Shown: positions 23,045-30,534 of the stretch, piece by piece | Layout of the letters: each line of letters starts with the position of its first letter | Numbering within the stretch: the stretch's first letter is position 1 | Assembly (NCBI GenBank): GCA_019243005.1 | Contig: JAFAUY010000287.1 | Span: forward strand, 1 to 36,661 | DNA: 36,661 nt | Source: Verrucomicrobiota bacterium | GTDB taxonomy: Bacteria; Verrucomicrobiota; Verrucomicrobiia; Chthoniobacterales; JAFAMB01 | Direction of reading: 5' to 3' | Made by a program: the position numbers and the translations under genes | The notes under the pieces: generated by a model | Databases searched by the model: none | Seen by the model: the letters and a program-made list of their open reading frames with translations, nothing else | Told to the model about the DNA's origin: nothing

Positions 23045-24811
23045 CTAAACCTGGTGAGACAGCGCTCCCGCGTCTGCCCGCGCCGCCGTCGGCCCGCCAC
23101 GGCCGATGCCGTTCGCTTCTAAAAGTTCGTACGCGGAAGCCACCGCCTTGAGGGTGGCGGAAGGCGTTTCAACGCTTTCAGGAAAGATGCGGTCGGCGGG
23201 GAACCAATCCGCGAAGCGCAGGTTGGCCAAACCCTTCGCCAGATCCGGGCGGACGCCGCAGAGCAAAACGACGACGCGCTCGCGCCCCATCTCTTGCAAA
23301 AAATGCTGAAGAAGTTCCAGGCAGACCATGTCGGGGTTGCGCGTTCGCTTGAAACGTAAAACCACGACCCGAGTCCCTTCCTTGCTGATCCGCAGCTTCA
23401 CTTCCTCGAAAAAACGATCCAGCTCCGGGGCGGTGCCAAAGAAGAGTTCGCCCTCGAGGTTATAGAGAAGCAGTTCGGGGCAGGGCGGGTCTGACGGCAA
23501 CCGTTCACGGAGAACCTGTTTGGTGGTAACCACCAGTTCTGAGACCCTCAAGCGCGCGGCGCGGGGGACAAACAGGAGAATCGAGAGGGCCACCCCGATG
23601 AGGATCGAAAATTCGACGCTGATGAACACGGCCGCCGCCGCGGTGAGCACGACCAAGCCGGCATCATAGCGCGAGGTGCGCATCGCGTAACGCAACCGGT
23701 TCCAGTCAACCAGCCTCGCCGCCGTGACGACGAGCAAGCCGGCCAAAGCCGCCTTGGGGATGTAGCGCGCGAGTGGAGCGAACAAAAGCACGGCGGCAGC
23801 GGTGGTTGCCGCCGCGAACACACCGGACATGCGACTCACGGCTCCGGCCTGAAAGTTGATCGCCGAGCGCGTCAGCGACCCTGAACCCGGCAGGCATTGG
23901 AAGAACGAACCGGTCAGGTTGGCGACGCCTTCGGCGAAGCACTGCTTGTTATAATCGAGCGTCTGGCGGGTCTGGTGGGCGATGGATTTGGCGATGGCAA
24001 GCGCCTCCAGCAAGCCCAGGAAGGAAATGGCCAGGGCGCTGCCGGAGAGTTGCTTCACCCACCAGAACCTGATCTCCGGGATGTGCGGTAACGGCAGGCT
24101 GGCCGGGACCTCGCCGACCACGGCCAGCAGCGTCCTGCCGCCGGAGGCGGGTTGGGTCCACCCGAAGAAGGCCGCCACCGCGGCCGCCGTGACCAGGGCC
24201 ACGAGCATGTCAATCTGCGGCAGACGGTACCGGCGTGCCAGCTTTCTCAGGAAGATCACCAGGAAGATCGTTCCCAGTCCGATCCCGAGGGCATACCGGT
24301 TCACCGGGCCGCCTTCCGTCAGTGTAAGCCAGAATCGCTCCACGACCTGCTGATGCCCGGTGCCGCGATCGCGAATGCCCAGCAAGTTGCCAAATTGCCC
24401 CAGCGCCACCAAGCAGCCGGCCCCGGCCATGAATCCGAGCACCACGGACTCGGAAATGTAACGGGTCAGGTCACCCAGTTTGAACACCGCGATCAGAATC
24501 TGGATGACGCCGACCATCAGGCCCAGAAGGAAGGTGGCCTGATAAGCATCGAAACGGGCCTCGGGATCAAGGAAAGCCAGGGCACTGAAGACAACGAGAG
24601 AGATGGCGTTGGTCGGGCCGTTGATCAGGTGGGAGGAGGAACCGAAGATCGACGCCACTGCCGTCACCACAATGGCGGAGTAAAGGCCAAAGCGCGGGTC
24701 GATGCCCGCGATGAGCGCATACGCCATCGCTTGGGGTAAAGAGATGGCCGCGACGGTCATGCCTGCCAGGAGATCTCTGCGCGCAGCATCCCAGGAATAT
24801 TTCAAACGCAT
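23045..24811 (-). CDS. SulP family anion transporter with STAS domain
   Basis: A 588-residue inner-membrane transporter of the SulP/SLC26 family, which carries sulfate, bicarbonate or related anions. The N-terminus has the family start (WDAARRDLLAGMTVAAISLPQAMAYALIAG, in part), then about 12-14 hydrophobic segments, including the signature LINGPTNAISLVVFSALAF and SGSLTRSAINFQAGA. From about residue 445 a STAS domain follows (LLLYNLEGELFFGTAPELDRFF, VVVLRFKRTRNPDMVCLELLQHFLQ). Length is normal. The start ATG 24811 is firm by family but has no Shine-Dalgarno: a 15-bp perfect hairpin arm ends 5 bases upstream. It stands alone, with a possible terminator after the stop. The substrate ion cannot be predicted. 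Confidence 0.92.
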   Translation of the reverse strand: MRLKYSWDAARRDLLAGMTVAAISLPQAMAYALIAGIDPRFGLYSAIVVTAVASIFGSSSHLINGPTNAISLVVFSALAFLDPEARFDAYQATFLLGLMVGVIQILIAVFKLGDLTRYISESVVLGFMAGAGCLVALGQFGNLLGIRDRGTGHQQVVERFWLTLTEGGPVNRYALGIGLGTIFLVIFLRKLARRYRLPQIDMLVALVTAAAVAAFFGWTQPASGGRTLLAVVGEVPASLPLPHIPEIRFWWVKQLSGSALAISFLGLLEALAIAKSIAHQTRQTLDYNKQCFAEGVANLTGSFFQCLPGSGSLTRSAINFQAGAVSRMSGVFAAATTAAAVLLFAPLARYIPKAALAGLLVVTAARLVDWNRLRYAMRTSRYDAGLVVLTAAAAVFISVEFSILIGVALSILLFVPRAARLRVSELVVTTKQVLRERLPSDPPCPELLLYNLEGELFFGTAPELDRFFEEVKLRISKEGTRVVVLRFKRTRNPDMVCLELLQHFLQEMGRERVVVLLCGVRPDLAKGLANLRFADWFPADRIFPESVETPSATLKAVASAYELLEANGIGRGGPTAARADAGALSHQV

Positions 24812-24816
24812 GGCTT

Positions 24817-24877
24817 AGAGGGTGTGTGGGAACCGAGGGCAGTGAGCTTGGTCGGCCTGGCCTCCCACACACCCTCT
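24817..24877. promoter_or_regulatory. Long hairpin immediately upstream of the SulP start
   Basis: Perfect 15-bp inverted repeat: AGAGGGTGTGTGGGA at 24817-24831 and TCCCACACACCCTCT at 24863-24877, with a 31-base loop. In the sulP transcript the stem would end 5 bases before the ATG and would cover the place of the ribosome-binding site, so it may control translation. It may also be the terminator of an older unit or the end of an intergenic repeat. Confidence 0.5.
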
Positions 24878-24977
24878 TTAATGCCACAAATGCCACAAGC
24901 GCAAAATTGCCACAAATAAAGAAGGGTGGCGAGTGCCGGGTGTCGCGTAAAGAGACGCTACGCCGGCCGCGTTCCCT

Positions 24978-25205
24978 TCATCTGTGTAATCTGCGGATGG
25001 ATTTCTTTTCTGCGTGGTCTGCGGATCCGCCGCCCCCGCAGGCCTTCGGTGATGGTGGCAGGTCAGGGTGGGCGGCGGATGATCGTCTTTATCTGTGGAT
25101 GCGCCGTGGTCCGCCGTGTGAACCCCGTCGCCGTGACCACCGCTTCCGCGGTGGCCGCCCTGTGATCGTACTCCGTGGTGGCAATCTGTGTGATCTGTGA
25201 ATACT
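24978..25205. repeat. Verrucomicrobial-type intergenic repeat block, copy A
   Basis: This gap holds degenerate copies of a short unit: ATCTGTGTAATCTGCGGAT at 24980-24998, ATCTGTGTGATCTGTGAAT at 25184-25202 (16 of 19 bases alike), and partial ATCTGTGGAT at 25091-25100. CTGCGTGGTCTGCGGAT at 25010-25026 recurs, reversed, at 33722-33738. GCCGTGTGAACCCCGTCGCC at about 25113 recurs in altered form at 34790. I see no gene here. From general knowledge, such strings are common between genes of Verrucomicrobiota and Planctomycetota. Confidence 0.6.
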
Positions 25206-25215
25206 TTAGGCGATC

Positions 25216-25710
25216 ATGCCGAATCCGGGCCAACCGACGATCAGCGTAGGCGCGACGGGCGCAGTGGTCCGGCGTCTGCAGCGGGCGCTGCGCCGTACGC
25301 CGAACCTTGGTATCAGCGTTGACGGCGTGTTTAACGCGCAACTGGAAGCGGCGGTAAAGGAGTTTCAGACCGGGGCCGGTCTGGTCGCTGACGGCGTCGT
25401 TGGCCCGCTGACCTGGAATGCGTTGCCGGATGGGGGGCCGATGCCGCTCCTCAGCGAGGGTGCCTCGGGCGAGGTGGTTCGCAGCCTGCAGACGGTGCTG
25501 ACCAACGGCGCTCCGGGCCAGTGGGGCACGACTCCGCAGGGGATCGACGGCAATTTCGGACCCCACACGCGAGCGGCCGTGGACGCATTTCAGACCTGGG
25601 GCGGGGTCACGGCGGATGGAGTTGTGGGGGATCAGACTTGGGCCGTGTCGTTGCACGCCGCGAGTGCGACCCTGGAAACGGCGGTCGGGCTCAACTTCGT
25701 GGTCGATTGA
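25216..25710 (+). CDS. Protein with two peptidoglycan-binding (PG_binding_1) domains
   Basis: A 164-residue protein that is nearly all peptidoglycan-binding domain. Repeat one (about residues 12-70) reads GATGAVVRRLQRALRR and DGVFNAQLEAAVKEFQ and ends DGVVGPLTWNAL; repeat two (about 82-145) reads GASGEVVRSLQTVL and DGNFGPHTRAAVDAFQ and ends DGVVGDQTWAVS. These are the usual three-helix motifs that hold cell-wall peptide. There is no signal peptide, membrane helix or catalytic domain, which is odd for a wall-binding protein; a non-classical export route or a cytoplasmic role is possible. ATG 25216 follows TTTAGGCGATC. The next 300 bases hold strong hairpins, not a hydrolase gene. Confidence 0.85.
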   Translation: MPNPGQPTISVGATGAVVRRLQRALRRTPNLGISVDGVFNAQLEAAVKEFQTGAGLVADGVVGPLTWNALPDGGPMPLLSEGASGEVVRSLQTVLTNGAPGQWGTTPQGIDGNFGPHTRAAVDAFQTWGGVTADGVVGDQTWAVSLHAASATLETAVGLNFVVD

Positions 25711-25773
25711 TCCGGATCGGGGATCACTGCATGGCTGGAGGCGTTGTTCGTGGCTGGGTCCGGTTGAGCCGCT

Positions 25774-25870
25774 AGCCTGCATCGCTCACAAATTGCTGGA
25801 TGATCCCAGGGATTGGGAGGCGATGCAGGCTCTGGCAGCGGAACTCTCCGGCTACGCCGGAAAATTCCGC
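25774..25870. terminator. Tandem stem-loops after the peptidoglycan-binding gene
   Basis: First element: perfect 12-bp inverted repeat AGCCTGCATCGC (25774-25785) / GCGATGCAGGCT (25820-25831) with a 34-base loop. Second element: GCGGAACTCTCCGGC-TAC-GCCGGAAAATTCCGC at 25838-25870, 13 of 15 pairs, followed by TGCTTTTTG, a fair intrinsic terminator on the plus strand for the gene ending at 25710. Confidence 0.55.
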
Positions 25871-25928
25871 TGCTTTTTGAAGAGGAGAGTTAAAAACAGT
25901 TTGTTTGGATTCCTCGATTCTAAAACAC

Positions 25929-25963
25929 GCTCTTAAAGAGACGCGCAGCGTCTTTTTAAGAGC
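25929..25963. terminator. Strong hairpin after the nitroreductase gene
   Basis: A 16-pair stem with one G-T pair: GCTCTTAAAGAGACGC (25929-25944), loop GCA, GCGTCTTTTTAAGAGC (25948-25963). It is 53 bases past the nitroreductase stop (26016) on the minus strand and 219 bases past the plus-strand gene, so it may end either transcript. The stem itself contains the T-run. Confidence 0.55.
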
Positions 25964-26015
25964 TTTCTTGCCCGCAATGAGCGCGTCGCTTCGGCTTCCG
26001 TGTGATTTTTGCGGG

Positions 26016-26630
26016 CTAGGCTGGGTTCGCCTCACCAAATCCGAAGACGCCCTCGTGCATGAGTTCACGAATCGGCCTGCGCCCGGATGGAACCTCGCGC
26101 TGGCGCAACGTTTCGGGTAGGTTGCCGGGATCGCCCGGATGCCCGGCCGCAAACATCGCGACCACGGCATAGTCGTCCGGAACGGCGAGCGCCGTACGCG
26201 CTTTCTCGAAATCAAAACCCTGCATCGCGTGAACGACCAAGCCCATCGCCGTGCCCTGAAGCGCAAGGTTTTCATAAGCGAGGCCGCAGTCAAACACGTG
26301 CACGGGGTTGGGTTTACCGCTCTTCTGAAAAACCTTGTGGGCCAGAATCACCACCAGCAAAGCGGCGTGTTGGCACCAAGCCCGGTTGCCCTCGACGAGC
26401 AGGTCGAAAAACCGCGGCCACGACGGCGTGTCGCGTCGCGCATAAAGAAAGCGCCATTCCTGTTCGTTATAGGTCGACGGCGCCCAGCGGGCGGCTTCAA
26501 AGAGGGTAAACAGTTCCTCTTCGCTAAGCGGCTGGCCGTTCATGGCACGAGGTGACCAGCGCCGTATGAAAATCGGTTCAATGGGAAAATCGGCCCTGCG
26601 GTGCTGCTCGGCTCTCGGCAATTGACTCAT
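26016..26630 (-). CDS. Nitroreductase family protein
   Basis: A 204-residue FMN-dependent NAD(P)H oxidoreductase of the nitroreductase superfamily. Characteristic pieces: IFIRRWSPRAM (FMN-phosphate Arg-Ser region), LFEAARWAPSTYNEQEWRFLYA, the FDCGLAYENLALQGTAMGLVVHAMQGFD helix region (in part) and VVAMFAAGHPGD near the C-terminus. Members reduce nitro compounds, quinones or flavins, or act in aldehyde reduction; the substrate is not deducible. The start ATG 26630 lies only 1 base inside the start of a spurious plus-strand frame. It is a single-gene unit ended by the hairpin at 25929-25963. Its links to the flanking genes are not obvious. Confidence 0.9.
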   Translation of the reverse strand: MSQLPRAEQHRRADFPIEPIFIRRWSPRAMNGQPLSEEELFTLFEAARWAPSTYNEQEWRFLYARRDTPSWPRFFDLLVEGNRAWCQHAALLVVILAHKVFQKSGKPNPVHVFDCGLAYENLALQGTAMGLVVHAMQGFDFEKARTALAVPDDYAVVAMFAAGHPGDPGNLPETLRQREVPSGRRPIRELMHEGVFGFGEANPA

Positions 26631-26928
26631 GATCCCAATCTCTTGCGGCTGCTCTGGATGTCAATGCTGCCGTAAACTGCTTAATTACCGGCTGGCTGCA
26701 ACAGCGCCGGGAATGGTTTTTAATCTAACATCGTTTTTGTCATGGATCGATTTTACGCCTATGGCCAGGCTACCTCGGCGAAGTCAGCAAACGCCTGTCG
26801 GATCGCGCCCTCACTGTTAGGAGGTGTTAGGTCCCGAGGCGGCTCAAAACTCCCCTGCGGCAGGCAAAAATTCGGGCGCTTGCAATGCCGGGCGGGATAG
26901 CCTAACCTGTGGCGTTCGGAGCACCCCT

Positions 26929-27345
26929 ATGGCTCAGAAACTCATTGACCTTCTGAAAGGGCTTGATAACGACGTACGGGTCCACGACGGGTTGATCACG
27001 TGTGAACCGTGGTGCCTTGTCCACGCGCTCACCGATGCCGGCTTCCAGGATGAAGCCTGCTACCGTTTGGAATCTCATCGTATCGTGCGTCTCGATGACC
27101 AGGGCCGCGGAGAAAACTCGGTCGTCTACACGGTGGACCGCTACCCGGATGCCAAAGACGTGCAAAAATCGGTCTTCGATCTGCTGGAAGCGATGACCGG
27201 CGAGGAACGTAAAGCCTACGCGCAGTTGCCGCCGGCGACGGCTTTTGGAAGCTGCGAAAGCATCCGTGCCTTCATGGAAAGCCACGCCGAAGACGGCGAG
27301 GATGCCGAAACCGTCGCGCACCGGTACGTCAAAGCGGCGCGTTGA
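26929..27345 (+). CDS. Conserved-looking hypothetical protein
   Basis: A 138-residue soluble, acidic protein that I do not recognise. It starts MAQKLIDLLKGLDNDVRV and includes LITCEPWCLVHALTDAGF, a paired-strand YRLESHRIVRLDDQGRG and a helical C-terminus (QKSVFDLLEAMTGEERKAY, SIRAFMESHAEDGEDAETV). No signal, membrane helix or catalytic motif is seen. The open frame begins at 26824, but ATG 26929 starts the well-behaved part; there is no clear Shine-Dalgarno. It lies between nitroreductase (divergent) and sufU (convergent, 63 bases apart), with no operon partner. Coding composition is good, so the gene is likely real. Confidence 0.7.
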   Translation: MAQKLIDLLKGLDNDVRVHDGLITCEPWCLVHALTDAGFQDEACYRLESHRIVRLDDQGRGENSVVYTVDRYPDAKDVQKSVFDLLEAMTGEERKAYAQLPPATAFGSCESIRAFMESHAEDGEDAETVAHRYVKAAR

Positions 27346-27408
27346 ACCGGCGGGCGTGTTTAGCGCCCGGCTCATGCAGAACGGTCGTTGCCCGGAGGGC
27401 TGGCCGGG

Positions 27409-27864
27409 CTACCCCTGGGGCCCACCCCCCTCGGACGGTCCTGCCGGCTGGTTCAAGGCCTCCTCAAGCGCATGCCAGCTCAAGGTTGCGCATTTCAGAC
27501 GCTGCGGGAACCGTTTGACGCCCGCGAGCGCACGCAGGTTCCCCAGGGCCGGGCCGAGGTCATCCGGCCCGGTAAGAGAACGGATGAACTCGCGCTCGAG
27601 TCGAAGAGCTTCCCGCACCGGTTTACCCTTGATCTGGACCGTCATCAACGAGGCGGAGGCCATGCAGATCGCGCACGCCTGGCCCGTAAAGCGAAGTTCC
27701 TCGATCGTGTCATTTTGGCCTTTGCGCACGTAAAGGGTTATCTGGTCGCCGCAAGCAGGATTGTAACCTTCGCTTCTAACCGCCGGCGGAGCCAGTTCAC
27801 CGAAGTTTCGAGGTCGCCGCGCGTGATCCAGGATCATCGATTGGTAAAGCTCGTCGAGTTCCAT
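27409..27864 (-). CDS. sufU: Fe-S cluster scaffold/sulfur-transfer protein SufU
   Basis: A 151-residue protein of the SufU/IscU/NifU-N family. The ligands typical of SufU are in place: Cys38 and Asp40 in YNPACGD, Cys64 in TGQACAICMASASLMT, and a third Cys in RLKCATLSWHAL. The insertion before the last Cys (PDDLGPALGNLRALAGVKRFPQ, in part) distinguishes SufU from IscU and suggests zinc-dependent acceptance of persulfide from SufS. The C-terminus ends with a Pro/Gly-rich tail. Its ATG starts directly after the sufS stop codon with no gap, so it is translationally linked. The sufB, sufC and sufD genes are not in the window. Confidence 0.93.
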   Translation of the reverse strand: MELDELYQSMILDHARRPRNFGELAPPAVRSEGYNPACGDQITLYVRKGQNDTIEELRFTGQACAICMASASLMTVQIKGKPVREALRLEREFIRSLTGPDDLGPALGNLRALAGVKRFPQRLKCATLSWHALEEALNQPAGPSEGGGPQG

Positions 27865-29106
27865 CTAAGCGCCGAAATAATCGGCGGCCGAACGCAAGGT
27901 GTTCAGCAGCCGGTCAATTTCCTCAGTTGTATTATAAAAGTAGAAACTCGCGCGGGCGGAAGCGCTCAAGCCGAGTTTCCGCATCAGGGGTTGAGTGCAG
28001 TGGTGTCCCCCTCGCAACGCCACGCCGAACTGATCCGCGTACGCCACCAGGTCATGGGCGTGGATACGCCCGAGTTGAAAACTGACGATCCCCGCCCGGT
28101 CCTGTCGGGGACCCAGGATGCGGATCCCGGGTAATTCCCGTAACCGTTCGTAGGCCAGGCGCCCAAGCAGGTGGTCGTTCGATTCGATGGCCGGGCGGCC
28201 AAGACGATCCAGGTAATCGAGCGCTTTAGCCAGGCCGATCGCGCCAGCGATGTGAGGGGTGCCGGCTTCAAACCGGTGCGGCGCCGGTTTCCATTCGGCC
28301 CGTTCGTACGTCACGCTGGAAATCATTTCGCCGCCGACCTGGTATGGTTCCATTTGCTCCAGGAGGTGCGATTTGCCGTAAAGCACCCCGATGCCGGTCG
28401 GGCCGCAGCATTTGTGACCGGAAAAGGCGAGGAAGTCGCAGTCGATCGCCTGGACATCCAACGGGCTGTGACCCGCGCTCTGGGCCGCATCGACCAGGGT
28501 GATGACGCCCACTTTTTTAGCGGCCTGGCAAATCCGGGCGATCGGGTTAACGCATCCGAGCGAGTTCGAAATGTGCGTGAACGCAAGGAATCGCACCGGT
28601 AACTCGTCAAGGAGCCTCTCAAGTCGATCCCAATCGACGCCGGCGCCATCCTCTCCGGTAACCGGCAGAAACTTCAATTGCGCGCCGGTCCGTTGCGCGG
28701 CGATCTGCCAGGGAATCAGGTTGGCGTGGTGTTCCATTTCGGTGGTGAGAATGACCTCTCCCGGCCGCAGCCTGGCCGTGACCCAGCTGGCCGCGACCAG
28801 GTTGATCGATTCCGTGGTTCCGCGGGTGAAGACGATTGAGGCGGGCTGGGCGGCGTTCAGAAACCGGGCTACGCGCGTCCGAGCGGCCTCATAAAGCTGC
28901 GTCGCCCGGGTGCTGAGCGCGTGCAGCCCGCGATGCACGTTGGCATGGTCCTCCCGGTAATACCGGCTGATCTCCTCGATCACACAACCCGGGCGCTGCG
29001 TCGAAGCGGCGTTATCGAGGTAGACCAGCGGGTGGCCGTTTACGCTTTGATGCAGGATTGGAAAGTCCTGGCGGGTACGATCTGAGAGAAACGCTCGGTT
29101 TACCAT
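27865..29106 (-). CDS. sufS: Cysteine desulfurase SufS
   Basis: A 413-residue pyridoxal-phosphate enzyme (group II NifS/SufS) that removes sulfur from cysteine as persulfide for Fe-S assembly. The N-terminus DFPILHQSVNGHPLVYLDNAASTQRP (in part) is diagnostic; ANVHRGLHALSTRAT follows; the PLP Lys is in FSGHKCCGPTGIG, and the catalytic Cys is in LRGGHHCTQPLMRKLG. ATG 29106 fits the normal SufS length; ATG 29145 would add 13 residues. It precedes sufU on the same strand with no gap. An Rrf2 regulator with Fe-S-type cysteines at 12290-12745 could control such genes, but that link is only a guess. Confidence 0.93.
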   Translation of the reverse strand: MVNRAFLSDRTRQDFPILHQSVNGHPLVYLDNAASTQRPGCVIEEISRYYREDHANVHRGLHALSTRATQLYEAARTRVARFLNAAQPASIVFTRGTTESINLVAASWVTARLRPGEVILTTEMEHHANLIPWQIAAQRTGAQLKFLPVTGEDGAGVDWDRLERLLDELPVRFLAFTHISNSLGCVNPIARICQAAKKVGVITLVDAAQSAGHSPLDVQAIDCDFLAFSGHKCCGPTGIGVLYGKSHLLEQMEPYQVGGEMISSVTYERAEWKPAPHRFEAGTPHIAGAIGLAKALDYLDRLGRPAIESNDHLLGRLAYERLRELPGIRILGPRQDRAGIVSFQLGRIHAHDLVAYADQFGVALRGGHHCTQPLMRKLGLSASARASFYFYNTTEEIDRLLNTLRSAADYFGA

Positions 29107-29189
29107 AGCCGCGTCCCAATCAGATGTAAGCACGATTTGAGGCACTCGTCGACTCCAGGCTCAACCGGGTAATCGCCGGCTGATTAAAA

Positions 29190-30281
29190 TCAGGAAAGCG
29201 AGCTGATGAGGTGACGCTTGATGCCCGGGCGCCAGGGACGGCTTCGGCGTGGCGCATCGATGGTGAATCGAGGAACCCGGATCCAGCCGGCTCGATCGAA
29301 GAACAGCGTGCGGCTCTGAGGTTTGACGAAAGCCCTTTGTAAAGGCGGCAGGTCCGGCAACCGGATAAAAAGGCTGCGGGCATCACGGGCCACCTGAACC
29401 TCGTGCAAGAGCGAGCCGGTAACCTCGTCCCGGAGAAAAGCGGGGCCACGCAGGCGCGGCACCGCCAGGCTCCAGCGCATCGATTCCAGCCCTTCGGTCT
29501 GCATCACCAGCAGCAGATCCAGCCGGTCACCGGCCAGCGTCTCCGTGGGAATTTCGATGACGAGCTCGCCGTTCTGGATGGAAACATTCCGAACCGGCGG
29601 CTGGAGGAGGAAATCGCTCAGTTCATCGTAAAAACATTCTTCGGGCTGCGCGTAAGCGGTGAAACGCCGCCGGCTTGCCGCCACCTGGGATTCATGGGCC
29701 AGAATGGCCGCCAATTTAGTTTTAACCTCATCGGGCGCCAGCCCCAGCGTATGCGCCGGTTCGGGCAGGGGCGCTTGTGCCCGATGGACCACGTAATTGA
29801 GCGTGGTGGGAGGCGGTTCCGGCAAGCTCGCGCAGGCCAGGGACAGAAGCACATGCAGTGCGCTGTGATCGGGATGCGCGTCCTCCGCGGCCGGTTGCAA
29901 TACCAGGGTCGGCTTCCACTCCAGGATCTGCTCGCGCAAAAGGTCAAAGGCCGGCCGGATGGCGCGCATCAGTAAACTGGTGATGCCCTGGTCCGGCAAA
30001 TCCCAGAATACCGCCTGATCTTCCGAGCCGCCTAAAACGCGGAGGGCCGCCAGCGCTTCTTTCTTGCGCCGTTCACCCCAGCGTTTACGATCAGCCAGAC
30101 CGATGCGCCAGCGCCGCTCGAACAAGCGTTGCGCCCAGGGGTTATTATCCCCACTGGTGGCATAAACGATACGGGTAGGCGTTCCTACCTGAAAAGCGCG
30201 TTGTAAAAATCCGCCCGCCGCTAACGACTCGTCGTCGGGGTGAGGTGCAAATACCAGAATTCGATCTTCTGCAGAAAACAT
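29190..30281 (-). CDS. PIG-L family deacetylase with C-terminal extension
   Basis: A 363-residue protein. The first about 230 residues form a PIG-L/LmbE domain with the metal motif FAPHPDDESLAAGG (residues 11-24) and the second metal motif DAHPDH. The last about 130 residues (from VRNVSIQNGELVIEIP) form a separate beta-rich region without a known name, perhaps a carbohydrate-binding or lid domain. ATG 30281 is used; the frame also opens 44 codons upstream but that part is Arg/Ser-rich and unlike coding sequence. It is 84 bases upstream of sufS on the same strand. Deacetylation of an N-acetylated sugar or its conjugate is likely. It differs from the PIG-L at 1503-2153 in length and motif. Confidence 0.87.
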   Translation of the reverse strand: MFSAEDRILVFAPHPDDESLAAGGFLQRAFQVGTPTRIVYATSGDNNPWAQRLFERRWRIGLADRKRWGERRKKEALAALRVLGGSEDQAVFWDLPDQGITSLLMRAIRPAFDLLREQILEWKPTLVLQPAAEDAHPDHSALHVLLSLACASLPEPPPTTLNYVVHRAQAPLPEPAHTLGLAPDEVKTKLAAILAHESQVAASRRRFTAYAQPEECFYDELSDFLLQPPVRNVSIQNGELVIEIPTETLAGDRLDLLLVMQTEGLESMRWSLAVPRLRGPAFLRDEVTGSLLHEVQVARDARSLFIRLPDLPPLQRAFVKPQSRTLFFDRAGWIRVPRFTIDAPRRSRPWRPGIKRHLISSLS

Positions 30282-30534
30282 GTTGGCGATTGAGAAGCAG
30301 CCGGAAGGACCGGTCGGGGGCATGACGGACCCCCTGGACTTCCGGTCACTCGCTCGGCTCCTGCCGAAGGACGCCGGAAGTCTCGCACGCTGGGGCGCTC
30401 TGGTACTTGACATGGGTTGCCAAGATTATGCAAATCATTTCAACTGCAACCACAAACTACACGGTCATCGCTCGCGCGTTGTTGCATTCTGTCAACGCCG
30501 AAGCATCCTGCAGCAAGGAACAAATTAGCAGATT

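Noticed and set aside
26629-26820. 63-codon plus-strand frame between nitroreductase and the unknown gene
   Set aside because: Starts within the nitroreductase start codon and shows no coding signs.
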